From Leucocoprinus leucothites (lineage: Eukaryota > Basidiomycota > Agaricomycetes > Agaricales > Agaricaceae): 64,000 bases of DNA. The notes below the pieces were generated by a model that ran no database searches, was not told where the DNA came from, and was given only the letters and a program-made list of their open reading frames with translations. The stretch lies in contig JAACJO010000022.1 in NCBI GenBank assembly GCA_013368445.1, forward strand, positions 124,001 to 188,000, given 5' to 3'. Each line of letters starts with the position of its first letter. Within the stretch, counting starts at the first letter, position 1. The position numbers and the translations under genes are program-made. Below are positions 33,871 to 45,068 of the stretch, piece after piece.

Positions 33871-36800
33871 ATCTCAGCGACGGTTGGCAAGATGAAAACT
33901 CTCACACAATCAAATTAGCCAAAGCAAAAACTGATTCTATCAATCAGTTGTATTATGAAATTAATGTGAAATCTAACACATCACAACAACTTCACAACTC
34001 AGCTACTAAACCTAAAAGGGAATCAGACCCTGTGAAAGCCATACCAAAGAAATTTCATCAGTTTCTCAAAGTCTTCAACAAAGACGAATCTGAGAAATTA
34101 CCACCCAGACGTCCTTGGGATCACAAAATCGAGACTATACCTGAATTTGAACCCAAACAAATGCCAGTTTATCACCTGACACCTCAGGAAAGAACTGAAC
34201 TTGACAAGTTTATTTCCGAAAATCTACAAAAGGGATATATTCGGAAATCCAAATCACCAATGGCCTCTTCTTTCTTCTTTGTAGGAAAGAAAGGAGGAGA
34301 CTTACGTCCATGCCAAGATTATCAATTCCTTAACAAGAATACAATAAAGAATGCTCACCTGATACCGAGCATATCACGAATCATGGATAAACTCAAAGGA
34401 TCTAATTGGTTCACCAAGTTAGATGTCCGACTAGGATATAATAATGTCCGAATCCATGAAGGACATGAATGGAAAGCGGCATTCCGCACTCCAAATGGGT
34501 TATATGAACCCACAGTCATGTTCTTTGGAATGACAAATTCCCCTGCTACCTTCCAATCCATGATGGATCACATCTTTAAAGACCTTACTGAGAAAGGCAG
34601 AGTTATCATTTACATGGATGACATCCTTATCCATGCGAAAACGAAGGAACAACTCGAAAGACTTACTAAACAAGTCTTGAAGATTCTACAACAGAACGAG
34701 TTGTATTTAAAGACTGAGAAATGCGAATTTGAGAAGCAATGCCTAGAGTACCTCAGAGTTATCATAACTCCTGACTCTATCGAGATGGACCCAGTCAAAC
34801 TTGAGGGAATACAGGATTGGCCTGTACCCAAGTCTGTCCGAAATATCCGACAATTCATTGGATTTTGCAACTTCTATCGCAAATTCATTCACAACTTCTC
34901 AGCTATCGCACAACCACTTAATGCATTACTTTGTAAAACAATGAAATTCGAATAGAACCCAGAAGCACAGAAAAGCTTTGAGAAGCTCAAGGAACAATTC
35001 CTTAAGCAACCCATACTTCAAATAGTTGACGAATCAAAACCATTCGAAATCGAATGTGATGCTTCCGCATTTGCTACCGGTGCAGTACTACTCCAAAGAG
35101 ATTCAAATGGAGATAAACACCCTGTGGCTTATTATTCACAAACCCTTAACCCTGCAGAATGAAACTATCATATGTCTGACCAAGAATTCCTTGCTATTAT
35201 TAGAGCACTAAAGGAATGGCGACACTACCTTGAAGGATCAGCACACCCTATCATCATATGGTCTGATCACGAGAATCTCACCAGATGGTGAGAACCACAA
35301 CAATTAAATCGAAGATAAGCCAGATGGATGCTTTACATGACACGCTTCCATTACTCCATAAAACACTTGGCTGGCAACAAAAATACTCTTGCTGATGCAT
35401 TGAGTAGAAGACCAGACCTAGTCCCAGATGGAAAGGATAATGAAGATCTAGTTGCGATACCATCAGAAAAATTCATTAACTTCCTTTCTGAGGAAATTAA
35501 AGAAGAAATTAAAAATAAACAAGAGAAGATCGCCCCATCTGAAAGATTCACAGAAGATGATGGCATTTATAAATATCAGGGAAGACATGTGATACCTGAA
35601 GATACTGAACTAAAAAGAAGACTTCTACAATGAGTACATGATTACGAGACATCAGGACACCCAGGAACAGCCGAAACGTTCCGTAAACTATCTAAATTAG
35701 TTTACTGGCCTGGAATGAACACATATGTTCAGAACTATGTGAAAGGATGCCCTATTTGCCAACAATACAGAATCAACCATCATCCGGTTAAACCACCGAT
35801 GCAACCGATTAAAGGCCCTTCTTCCACAAGGCCCTTTTCCCAAATATCCATGGATCTTATCACAGATCTACCACCTGACAATGGATATGATTGTATATTG
35901 TCCATAGTGGACCATGGACTTACAAAAGGGATAATCCTAACTCCAACAAAGAAGACAGTAAATGCTGATGGCATTGCTGAAATTCTTATTGACAAAGTAT
36001 TTTCGAAATATGGAACACCCAACAAAATAATCTCAGATTGAGATCCACGATTTGCTGCTAAATCAATGCAAAAACTATATGAAAAACTCAATATTACACC
36101 AGCCCTGTCTACAGCATATCATCCACAGACAGATGGAACTACCGAAAGGTACAACCAAGAAATCGAGTTCTATTTAGCAGTTTACACATCACAAAACCCA
36201 ACCATATGGAAATGAGCACTTCCAATGATTGAATTTGTACACAATACAAAACCCCATTCTGGAAGAAAACATTCACCATACGAATTAATCCTAGGATATA
36301 ACCCACAAGCGTTTATCTCAGATATAGAGACAGACACACCTTCTATCAATGAGAAGTCTCTATTCTTGGAACAAGTCCGAGAAGCAGCTTTAGAGGCACA
36401 TGAACAAACACGTCTCATGATGGCTCAAAGAAAGAACCAACTATGGACACCATTCAAAGTAGGAGACTGAGTTTGGTTAGATAACTGAAATCTCCCTTTA
36501 TCCTATGCTTCTAAGAAGCTTAATCAAAGAAGAGAAGGTCCATTTACTATTATTAGAAAGACCTCTCCAGTCAACTATGAACTCAAACTACCACAAAAAT
36601 AGAAGATTTACAACAAGTTCCACGCTTCACTTCTCATGCCAGTAACTGAAAATGACGTTTATGGTAAACACAACCCTAAACCACCACCTGTTCTTGTCTC
36701 AGGAGAAGAACAATATGAAGTCAAAGCAGTCCTAAATCATTGAACCCGCAGACTACGCTCTGGAACAAAAATAGAATACCTAATTCATTGGAAAGGATAC

Positions 36801-36893
36801 GGACCTACTGAAGACTCATGGGAACCAGAGAAAAATCTTGAAAATTCAAAAGAAATAATTCAAGAGTATAAAAGCCAGCACAATCTCTCTTAA
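33871..36893 (+). pseudogene. Gypsy pol (RT, RNase H, integrase, chromodomain) with 11 nonsense codons
   Basis: A single continuous frame encodes the reverse transcriptase (PVYHLTPQERTEL, LRPCQDYQFLN, FTKLDVRLGYNNVRIHEG, FFGMTNSPATFQ, catalytic VIIYMDDILIHAK), RNase H ([24 protein letters not shown]), integrase zinc region (HDYETSGHPG, CPICQQYR), core (MDLITDLPP, DCILSIVDH, YGTPNKIISD, HPQTDGTTERYNQEIE) and chromodomain (IEYLIHWKGYGPTEDSWEPE). It ends at 36,893. Stops lie at 34,953, 35,160, 35,289, 35,316, 35,631, 36,039, 36,213, 36,468, 36,486, 36,600 and 36,741. By context each replaces W, R or Q through a C:G to T:A transition, with no frameshift between them. Note LDVRLGYNN where most relatives have Trp in place of Leu. 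Confidence 0.9.
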
Positions 36894-36908
36894 CACTCCC
36901 CAGCTTCA

Positions 36909-38257
36909 ATGACTACTTCAGAAGTCAGTGAACAACCAACAGTACCAGTCTTTGGAACTATTATTTGCGAATCGCCCTCACCTATTACCCCTCCTACTAC
37001 ACCAACCAACACCATTGATGATGCGAACAAGGTCGAAGAAAGTCCTGGTCTTGCCTTATTGCAAGAACAAGGCACCAAATCCCCTGCCAGAGATAGTGCA
37101 GGCAGAGACACTAGCGGTGAAAACTCTTCACCCTATAAAGAGAATGCCACCCTATGATGTGCATTTCTTCAAGAACAGACAGCCATTGACTTTCTGTCCA
37201 CCTACGGCAGCAATCCTAGACTCACTTCATATGTCTACAACATCGGGAATTGCCTTGATGCTCTCACTTCTGCAAGAAGTGAATACAAGCGTCTCCAGGA
37301 AGAAATGGACTACCACCTTAGTAACATGGCACGCCATATCCCTAGGGGTCCCTATAGTCAGAACATCATCCAACGAGTCAAACGCACCAACCCGGACAGA
37401 GATTACCTTGCTACGCTTAAGCGTCAACAAGCTACAGAGCGACGTGCACAGAATTCTGAGTGCGCCTCAGCTGATGACAAGGGAAAAACTTCCCCATCTA
37501 GCATCAAACCTCAACAATGTGATGATGTGGTTACACACAATGCCATATTACCGAGTACACCCCCTCCAACGCCTACTAATGAGCCTCCTCGAAATACCAA
37601 TCGAGACACGACTCGCCCTGGACGTACTAGTCGAACCTGCGACATATGTCACGGAATGGGTCATATCAAGATGCTTTGCCCAGGATATCATTGCACCTAG
37701 TGCGACACTTTCGCCCCCAGCCATTTCACCAAGTATTGTTCCCGAAATCCTTATAAAGGAATTGCTCAACGGGATCTACCCCAGTCACCCTGGCAGCACT
37801 TTTGATTACCGAAGGAGTCGATGCTGCCAAGGCTCTTGCTCTGCAGTCCATCTCCAGATCTGCCAGAGTACAGCCCCGACAGTCTGGTGTACCAACTGGC
37901 AATCACGGCGCCCCCATCACCAATGCCATTGGACTTTGATCCGAACGACATAATTCAACATCCACAGCCGTTAACACCACCTCCCTCAGCCCAACCTACA
38001 ACCCTACTTTTATGCCGCAACGAGGTTGTAAACCCGCACCACAAGGAAGACAGTATGGTCATCTCCAGACCTCAGTCCGTTCCTCCCATCCAAACCATCG
38101 AGGACGCAGTCCGAGCGGACGTCCCCATCATGGTCGAACTTCTCGCATCTATGAAGGAGACCACCCCCTTACACCCCCATACGAAGATGGCAATTATGAA
38201 TCTTATTACGATGATAAAGCCAACTTCAACATAGATGGTGAAGGTAATTTATCTTAG
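36909..38257 (+). pseudogene. Additional Gypsy ORF downstream of pol with CCHC zinc knuckle
   Basis: Begins 15 bp after the pol stop with MTTSEVSEQ and stays in one frame to about 37,780, interrupted only by TGA (37,155) and TAG (37,698). It encodes a Ser/Thr/Pro-rich start, a helical block (LDALTSARSEYKRLQEEMDY) and a retroviral-type zinc knuckle CDICHGMGHIKMLC (CX2CX4HX4C), followed by a second Cys/His cluster (YHCT, stop, CDTF...HFTKYC). The open frame then shifts by one base near 37,780 and continues ITEGVDAAKALALQS, a stop at 37,937, and a basic/acidic tail ending KANFNIDGEGNLS at 38,257. It resembles a gag/nucleocapsid-like protein, yet sits after the chromodomain. A different open frame (36,928-37,953) overlaps it and is probably incidental. 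Confidence 0.65.
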
Positions 38258-38307
38258 TGACTTAGATAGTTACTAAGATGTGGACATCTTAGCTAGGAAA
38301 GGGATAA

Positions 38308-38789
38308 TGTTATGTATATTGATTATATCTAGCATTTGTTCCATTTACAATATGAAGTCGATATTAGCTTTACTTAAGTAATATCGCAATTATGTTTTCA
38401 TCTTATTTGTCTTTGTATTTTCTAGTTTGTTTTGACTCATTTATCTTGACTTGTTATGACTTGTTATTTGTTTGGTTTTGTTTACGATTTGATGACATGT
38501 GATTATTAAATATAGCTGTGCTATATTTGGACTTACCTTGTGATCGATCAGATGATCAAAGAAGAACTTCTTTAGAAGAACTTCTAAAGCTTCTTTGACA
38601 GATCACGTCTTATATAGTCTAATTAGCGTTAAGGAAGCTGTACGCTTCTCTTCTTTGATTAGAAGCCCTTAGCCCTAGTTAATATTAGATACCGACTTGT
38701 ATCGTATATAAGTCGTTGACATCTACCAAGGAGAAACATCGTTTCTACTTGGTTAGGTGGAGACTCAATACGAGCCTTTATCTATAACA
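38308..38789 (+). repeat. Gypsy 3' LTR (right end approximate)
   Basis: A purine run (AGGAAAGGGATAA) at 38,295-38,307 is directly followed by TGTTATGTATATTG, the usual polypurine tract plus TG start of a 3' LTR. A matching terminus ATAACA occurs at 38,784-38,789. An alternative end (TTTGTAAACA) is near 38,877. The 5' LTR is absent, so the boundary cannot be settled by comparison. Confidence 0.6.
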
Positions 38790-38879
38790 AAGTTGAATTG
38801 AACTTAAGCTCTAAGATCTCAATTACTAAAGTCTTAACTCTATAATCGCCGTATTATAACTCTGACTTTGTAAACAACT

Positions 38880-39139
38880 TTGTCGCTTACCAAGAAGGAG
38901 TCCCCTTTGATAAGATCAACTTGATACTTATCGCGCCAGCTTAGGACCGGGCCAGCATCACTATAACAGAGAAAAGATAGTGGCCAAGAGTGAAGCTGTG
39001 AGGGGGGGGTTACTGCTTGCTGCATGCACAGACGGGTGATGGGTACCTGCCAGGCCAACTGCCCAATCGTGCCCACACAAACTCTTTCTTTCCACCCAGC
39101 TTGAGAATGTTTGTTGAAAGGACATGAACGCTGTACCTA
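38880..39139. other. Junction stretch between retroelement and module 1 remainder
   Basis: No gene recognised. Includes a run of nine G bases near 39,001-39,010. From about 39,140 the sequence becomes alignable in antisense with the 3' flank of the BuGZ gene (around 54,870), so the retroelement/host boundary falls somewhere in this interval. Confidence 0.4.
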
Positions 39140-39960
39140 ACTCACAGCTTCATCCTTCGCCCGTATATGTATCCTAGGATTAACGCATTGAATTAGGATT
39201 TTGTTGTGGGGAGTGGTTATAAATGAAACATAGAAAGTAATGAGCCTTTGGTCGACAATGACAGGTCAAGAAAGAAACGATCGAATGGAATGGACTGGTG
39301 AGGCCACATCTTCCAACAGCCTCAAAGACAATTGTCAACGTACAAATGCACAAGAGCTCGAGTGAAACGTACACTTGATGACTAGTGTCAACTCATCCAC
39401 AATGCCTTCAGCTCTGGCGTGTTTTCTGCCCCGTGGCTCGTCAGGAGCAGGGCCATCAACCGTACTAGCGCTGGCAGTAGCATGTCAGTTGATCTGGGTC
39501 TAGATACCTGCAATGAACTGCCCGATGTTCCTCCTACACATGCCATGTCGTCAATATACCATGACCATCATGGCGGGATCAGAACAACAAGAGGGAGAAG
39601 ATCAGTCTATATTAACAAAGTAAGCAAAAAAGTGAGATTTCACGCATGGGCCAAAAGTTCGGATTTCAACTTGGTTGGTTTCTTCACTTCAGGAAGTGTT
39701 TGTTTCAAAGTGGTATTGGGTGAAGTCAGCCGAGGAGGTTTTGATTGACCTTGTTTGTATCATTGGGGGTATCAGCACCACTCGCATGAACCCTGATCCT
39801 GCGCTGGTGGGTGGCAGTGGAGGGATTCCGGGGGGAGATGCGAGTGTAAATGTGGGTTGAGATGATGGCGCGGGAGCGGGAACAAACTTAGTTGGAGGCG
39901 GTGGTGATTCACCGGCCCAAATACCACCAATACTAGCAGGAGGACTTAGAGGCATCTCTT
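39140..39960 (-). pseudogene. Decayed BuGZ (ZNF207-like) 3' end, module 1
   Basis: Antisense match to the last exons and 3' flank of the BuGZ gene at 52,906. Read on the minus strand, recognisable pieces are the proline-rich block near 39,840-39,955 ([16 protein letters not shown]), and the last-exon motif EEHRAVH at about 39,511-39,537, where the intact gene has [11 protein letters not shown]. The N-terminal zinc fingers are not found and frames are broken by indels and stops. It cannot make a BuGZ protein. Confidence 0.75.
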
Positions 39961-41170
39961 GATCTTAGTACCAGCGCCAATGATATACTAGAACCGGAGC
40001 TGCACGACTCGGGGCTGCAATGTGCCACCAACACTGGGGTAGTCTGTACTACTACTCTTTTAGCAGACCTAGCAATACAATTGCTGACTACATACCCAAT
40101 GCTTGGAGTATCTTAACTTGGCGTTAAACAGGAATACATCTCTAGTTGAATGTCACCAATGAGATGATTCATACTCATTCAGTCTACAGTTGAGTATTCA
40201 GGTGTGAACAAATTAAGAGACTGGAACCAGATTCAGGAGTCATGAGATGAGGATAAACATTAAAACTTCCATTTCTTGGCACAAGAGACATGGTCAGTTC
40301 GGTCACTGGTGAGGGGTATGCCCTGCAAAAGGTTGATCACGCATACAACGCTGGCTCAGGTATTGCTGGGCGGGCATGCAATTACAATGATGAGTGCCTG
40401 GGCGCTGAGCCGATGGCTTTACTGGTCCCAACGTATGTCTGTAGAGCATTAAAGCTGCTTATTTAGTCACAACTACCTCAAATGTTCCAACCTATTTCGA
40501 TCCCTTGATCGTGCTCGGGAAATCTTCTAGGGTTATTATGCTCGCACGTTACAACAGCTCATCTGGTCCTCCTTTCTAAACATTTACCCTCAGAGTTAAG
40601 TTAGGAAGCATGAAATTTATGAGCCTTTCTGCCGTACTGCCAACACCTCATGTCACACAGCCTTGTGATTGTTCTCGCTGAGTTTTCTCACCTGTATCTG
40701 GTGGTATTATGCTGTGGACAGGAGGCCTTTGATAGTGACGATCACCATGTCATATCCCAACCCCAGCTTATGGATGTCCATATCAACAAGGTGTGTCCTC
40801 ATAAGCATCACAGATTTGAATAGGTTTTGAACATTTGACCAGCTCCGCCACCAGTCCTTTCATGGGTGTTTCATCTTTGAGTATTCCCGACCATCATGTT
40901 CCAATCCAAGAGGGCTCTGTTCAGAGAAACCAATTAACATACCATCTGGATACAGGTACGTGGGGTTTGTTCACATTGTCCACCTTTGTACACAGTGAGA
41001 ATTCGTCACGTTGGTGACATTTGGTTAGGTATGACTATTCCGATACGGGAAGGCCAACCCCTTGGATTTGAGGCTCGCACTGAGACGAGCCATACAGTAG
41101 ACCCTTACAAATGGGTAAGTCGTACTTGGCACCCAAGAGGTATACTTTGTATTCAAGCATTACTGATGGT
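39961..41170. other. Module spacer and probable 5' exons of NACHT gene 2
   Basis: 39,961-40,630 matches 46,010-46,650 (for example TTTTAGCAGACCTAG and TATTATGCTCGCACG in both) and is a noncoding spacer of the modules. From 40,631 the sequence matches 25,545 onward, the presumed 5' exons of the NACHT genes, including the conserved ATG-TCA-ATCCC start at about 40,749. Confidence 0.5.
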
Positions 41171-41378
41171 GTAGGTGACATAGAAGGAAATGCTCCTGTG
41201 ATGGACCCAGTGGTGTCCTCAGTTTCGAACTCAATCATTTAAAACGCCTCATTCTTCTCAGGTGCCCACCACCTCACTTTCAACAATCCGATCATGGTTG
41301 CGAATGATAGAGCAGATATTGAAAGAGAAAGTAAGCATAAATCCATCTGGTCAGATTGAACTGACTGAAATCACCTAG

Positions 41379-44300
41379 TGTTAAAGCTCCTCGAGAAAAA
41401 AGCAATGGTTGATGGTACCTACAATTCCGCGGCAAGACACTACACTGCTCCTCGGTGTCACCCCAATACCTGCATACCGTTACGGGAAAGACTTATAAAG
41501 TGGCTTCTTGATGTGGACTGGGAAGAGTCGCTCTTCTGGCTTTATGGACCCGCCGGTGTTGGGAAATCAGCGATAGCCCAAAATATCATGGAATACTGCA
41601 CTGAACAAGGCTTTCCAGGAGCAGGCCTATTTCTTTCTCGAGCCAACAAATGCAATGATCCCAGTCGCATCATTCCTTCTCTTGCCCATCAACTTGCTCT
41701 CCCATACCCAGCATACCGCCGACGTATCTCCAATGCCCTCAGCACTGACTCCACCATTCTGGAGAAGCGCCTCCCATTACAATTCTGCCAATTGATTGAT
41801 GAGGCAGTGGATGTTCTGAAGATCAAGCCCTGCAAAATCAAACACCATCCTATACTCCTTCTCTTAGACGGCCTCGACGAGTGCAATACACATGAGGCAC
41901 AACATGAAGTCATTGAGATGCTTGCATCTTTTGCTTCGGCCTGCAAAGCACAGCGGCTTCCCTTCATTTGCATTGTGACTAGTCGCCTGGAGTGGCAAAT
42001 TGTATCGACTTTCGATGCGCTTGGCCCTGCGACTGCGGTATGGCAAGAGGAGCTTCCAATGGATACCCCTGAGGCCCGTCAGGATGTTTCACTGGTGTTA
42101 CGGGACGGGTTTGAGGACATTAAAAGCAAACACAGTGATTCATTTCTGCCAGGGGTTGAGTGGCCCACTCACACTGATCTGCAGACAATTAAATCCGCTG
42201 CATCCAGCAACATGTTATTTGCTTCTCTGGTTGTAACATGTGTTGACGACAATGATCCCACCACCCAACTTGAGCTATGCCTGAAGTTTTTGCAAGGAAA
42301 ACTCGCTTCCAACGAGCAAAACCCATTTGATTCTCTCGCAGCACTATATAGGGGATTACTCCTCAGCATCCCTCCCACTCTCCTCCGGACTGCTCTCCTG
42401 ATATTGTACTTTCAACTCTTAGTTGATGACGACCCAGGTTCAGCCACCTATGGTAGTTGGATTCCTGTGCAAGCAATAGCAAACTTTCTTTTCATCAGGC
42501 AGGCAGCCTTTTATGGATCATTAAAAAGACTTTGCCCCGTCCTCTCCATACCTCTGCCCGCCAATGCTTCACATGAAGGCCTTGCATTTTCCCACACGAC
42601 GTTCACCGATTATGTGAAAGTAGCTGTTCAAGCGGGGCATTTCAGACTGCATGAAGTAGATGCACTTGAAGTGATATGGGCTGGATGCATTAAATGGCAC
42701 CACATACTCTTAGAAAGGGGTGCCAACGCAGACTTTTCAGGTACGCCATGCTCGGCTATGTCACTACCCCTGCCATCCATTCAATACAACTTACTAGATA
42801 TTGTTTCATGGCCTGGCCCAGGGAAGGATACCGTCCGTACTTTCCGCAGGGTTTTATTATTCAAACTATGGCATGATCTACTTCGCCGAGGAAGCATTGG
42901 AGAACTACAAGAAGAACTAGAAAGTTTTTTGTTCAAGGACTTGCCACGGAATTTTACATGCTCTTGCGAAACAGATGGAGACCTGATGAGATTAGCTCAC
43001 GACTTGGTCACAAATGTGTGTAATTTTCTCAATCACTCCAGCAAAAACACAAGCTTACCCTCAAAATCCAATACCTAAAGAGGATCCGGAGCGCAACAGG
43101 CACTTGCATCATGCGCACTTTACCAGTATGGCCAACGGATCACCAGCTCATCAATAAGTATGTCGCCATGTTCGGTCAATGGGCCGCGGAAGTGAAGCCA
43201 CTGGACTGGGGCTCAATTCCAATGAGCGTGTGGGATGATGTAGAGCTGTGGTTCTGTTCTGTCGAAGACTCCTTCGACAATACTAAAGCATTTGATATTA
43301 TTCGGCAGATCCATTGGCGCCCGACCCTGGCATATTTCTTGCTTGGTCACGACCAGAATACCATCTTCGTGATCGCCTATCCGTACGGAATGGATCTACA
43401 TGTGTATTGGAAAGAGGCTCTGGAGAGAATCAAGGCTCTTTGCCCAATTGCCAGCACCAAGGATAATCCATGGCCCGAAATTCCTGAGCAATCCCCCCTC
43501 TACTCCCTTTTCTGCTCGAAACAAAGTCATCTCTATGACATCGAATTTGACGGACAATCTCACAAAATCTTCTCATACTCTGATCTTCCATGCAACATTA
43601 TATCTTTTGTGGCTGATCCCTGGCACAGAAATCCTCATTCCCGACTCAAAATTGTTATTGACATCCTATCCTTCACATCCAATCCAACAGAAATCCTTCA
43701 TCATCTCTGCCGCCATGTTCTTGGTGATATTCCTCATGGGACCAGCCACACTGTGCACCAGGTTTTGGCATTTTTGATTATTCTAAACTCTCAGCGCTGG
43801 AGTCGAGTGCACTTGAAAGACCTTAAACGCTTCACATGCCTTGATTCTGCTACCATTAACTTTGCTCTTCAATGGTTACACCCTCTCGTTTTCTTATGGC
43901 GTCCCAAAACATTAGATCCAGACATGGGTTATCTACAGTTGAGACATCCATGCATGGATCGGCGGAGAAGTAACATTTCCTACAATCTTCTCCAGAAAGA
44001 CCCTGGATGTGAGCCGTGGTATTGTCTTGAAGAGCAAGCATGGGTAGCAGTATTTGGCTGGTGGACGCGATGGAGTAGTTGGTGTTTGGCGACCGGACAT
44101 CATCCTTTGCCATCCTCAGAGATTGATGATCTGGGGTTTCTGGGAAGAACTTGGATAGCACTGCGTGAAATACATACTCCTGATGGACTCGCAGCAGCAG
44201 CAGCACACCTTTGCGACTTTCCATTCTATCATCTAGATCAGGACTTATTCCACTACGCTTACAGCGCGCATGATTTTGTCCGTGGGTTTGAAGAACTCAT

Positions 44301-44896
44301 CCTCAGGTTGTCTTCGGTGAGCTATAATCTTACACTGAGAAGTCAGAGGATCTGATTTACCCATTGTCAATTTTGACAGGACTCCGCATTTAGTCCTTTA
44401 ATAAGGAACCAACCGATCTGCCAAATGGACTATCTCCTTCTCGAGAAGTGGGCGAAATTTGGGCATGGTTCTGAATTTACTACTTTACCTATCGTGAGTG
44501 AGCAACATTCCTAACCAAACAAGTGATTTATTAGCGTTTGCTTAGGATGACTTGCCATCGAGTACAAGATATTATCCGATATCACTATCTACGACTGAAA
44601 TACCCCCTCCGATGGCAGACGAAGGCTACCGCATTTTCCTGATTGGTTATGGAGATAATACCTGCCTCATGGCGATGACACCTTGTGATATAGATTACAA
44701 GGTGGTTGAATTATCGGATGATGCTGAGAACGAAGAAAACGCCCAACGGACCCTGGAGTTGGAGCATTGCGCCAGCAGAAATATGACTGATACTGTCGAT
44801 GTCATTCTATACCCTCCACATGTTATACAACATGTCTTTCAGGAGTATGACCCTCGCGTCCTTGCCCGGGCTCAGCGACAGAACAATAGAAATTGA
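41379..44896 (+). CDS. NACHT-domain NLR-like NTPase, copy 2 (most complete)
   Basis: Predicted STAND-class switch protein. The main exon starts at 41,379 (LKLLEKKAMVDGTYNS) with Walker A LYGPAGVGKSAI, Walker B LLLLDGLDEC, VTSRLEWQ and a winged-helix-like segment (LYRGLLLSIPPTLLRTALLIL to FSHTTFTDYVK). A 57-bp in-frame intron begins near 42,741. The 3' part from 43,111 (LPVWPTDHQLINKYVAMFGQW to LILRLSS) is in another frame; an intron or frameshift near 43,080 must join them. Two further introns (44,317-44,380 and near 44,493-44,546) lead to DDLPSSTRYYPISLSTT and the stop at 44,896. The preceding exon (about 41,174-41,331) aligns with copies 1 and 3 but has TAA at 41,240 where they have CAA. 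If that exon is translated, the gene is a pseudogene; otherwise it uses a later start. No WD40, ankyrin or TPR repeats follow. Confidence 0.75.
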
Positions 44897-45068
44897 ACTC
44901 CGACGACGCAGAACGCGCCAACCCTCTTCGTATATACATTCGTGAAAGAAACAATATTGTATTACATATAAACATTTACAGTCGAAGGGGACGACTAACG
45001 CGGTGCACGACTCCCGACGTCGTGCTAAAAGCAGAAAAGAAGTATGGTAAAAGGATGAAGGAGGGCCG

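Larger units (their letters stand above)
33871..38880 (+). mobile_element. Ty3/Gypsy (chromovirus-type) LTR retrotransposon, 5'-truncated
   Basis: Plus-strand element comprising pol (33,871-36,893), an additional ORF (36,909-38,257) and a 3' LTR (from 38,308). The gag/protease region and 5' LTR are missing: the sequence begins about 45 codons before the reverse transcriptase fold, immediately adjoining the Copia element in head-to-head orientation. The right end is uncertain, between 38,789 and about 38,880. Confidence 0.85.
25545..40630. repeat. NACHT-BuGZ module 1, split by retrotransposons
   Basis: The module's left end (GCCAACACTTCATGCCAC, near 25,535) matches the start of module 2 near 40,640, and its right end (TTATTATGCTCGCACG, near 40,535) matches the end of module 2 near 46,566. 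Removing the retroelement block (28,705 to roughly 39,050) leaves NACHT gene (+), then BuGZ remnant (-), the same order as module 2. About 1.3 kb of module sequence (the 3' part of NACHT) is missing at the insertion. Confidence 0.7.

Noticed and set aside
33432..34955. A 507-codon plus-strand ORF that looks like one protein
   Set aside because: Its first third is antisense Copia gag-protease sequence; only the part after about 33,871 is real Gypsy pol.
34953..36743. Reassigned genetic code (TGA read as Trp) to rescue the Gypsy element
   Set aside because: The stops replace Trp, Arg and Gln, and include TAG and TAA, and all host genes use the standard code. Mutation is the simpler explanation.
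36928..37953. A 341-codon uninterrupted frame overlapping the Gypsy extra ORF
   Set aside because: It is open because it avoids the transition-type stops of the neighbouring frame. The zinc knuckle and the directly adjacent start belong to the other frame. Kept only as a caution.
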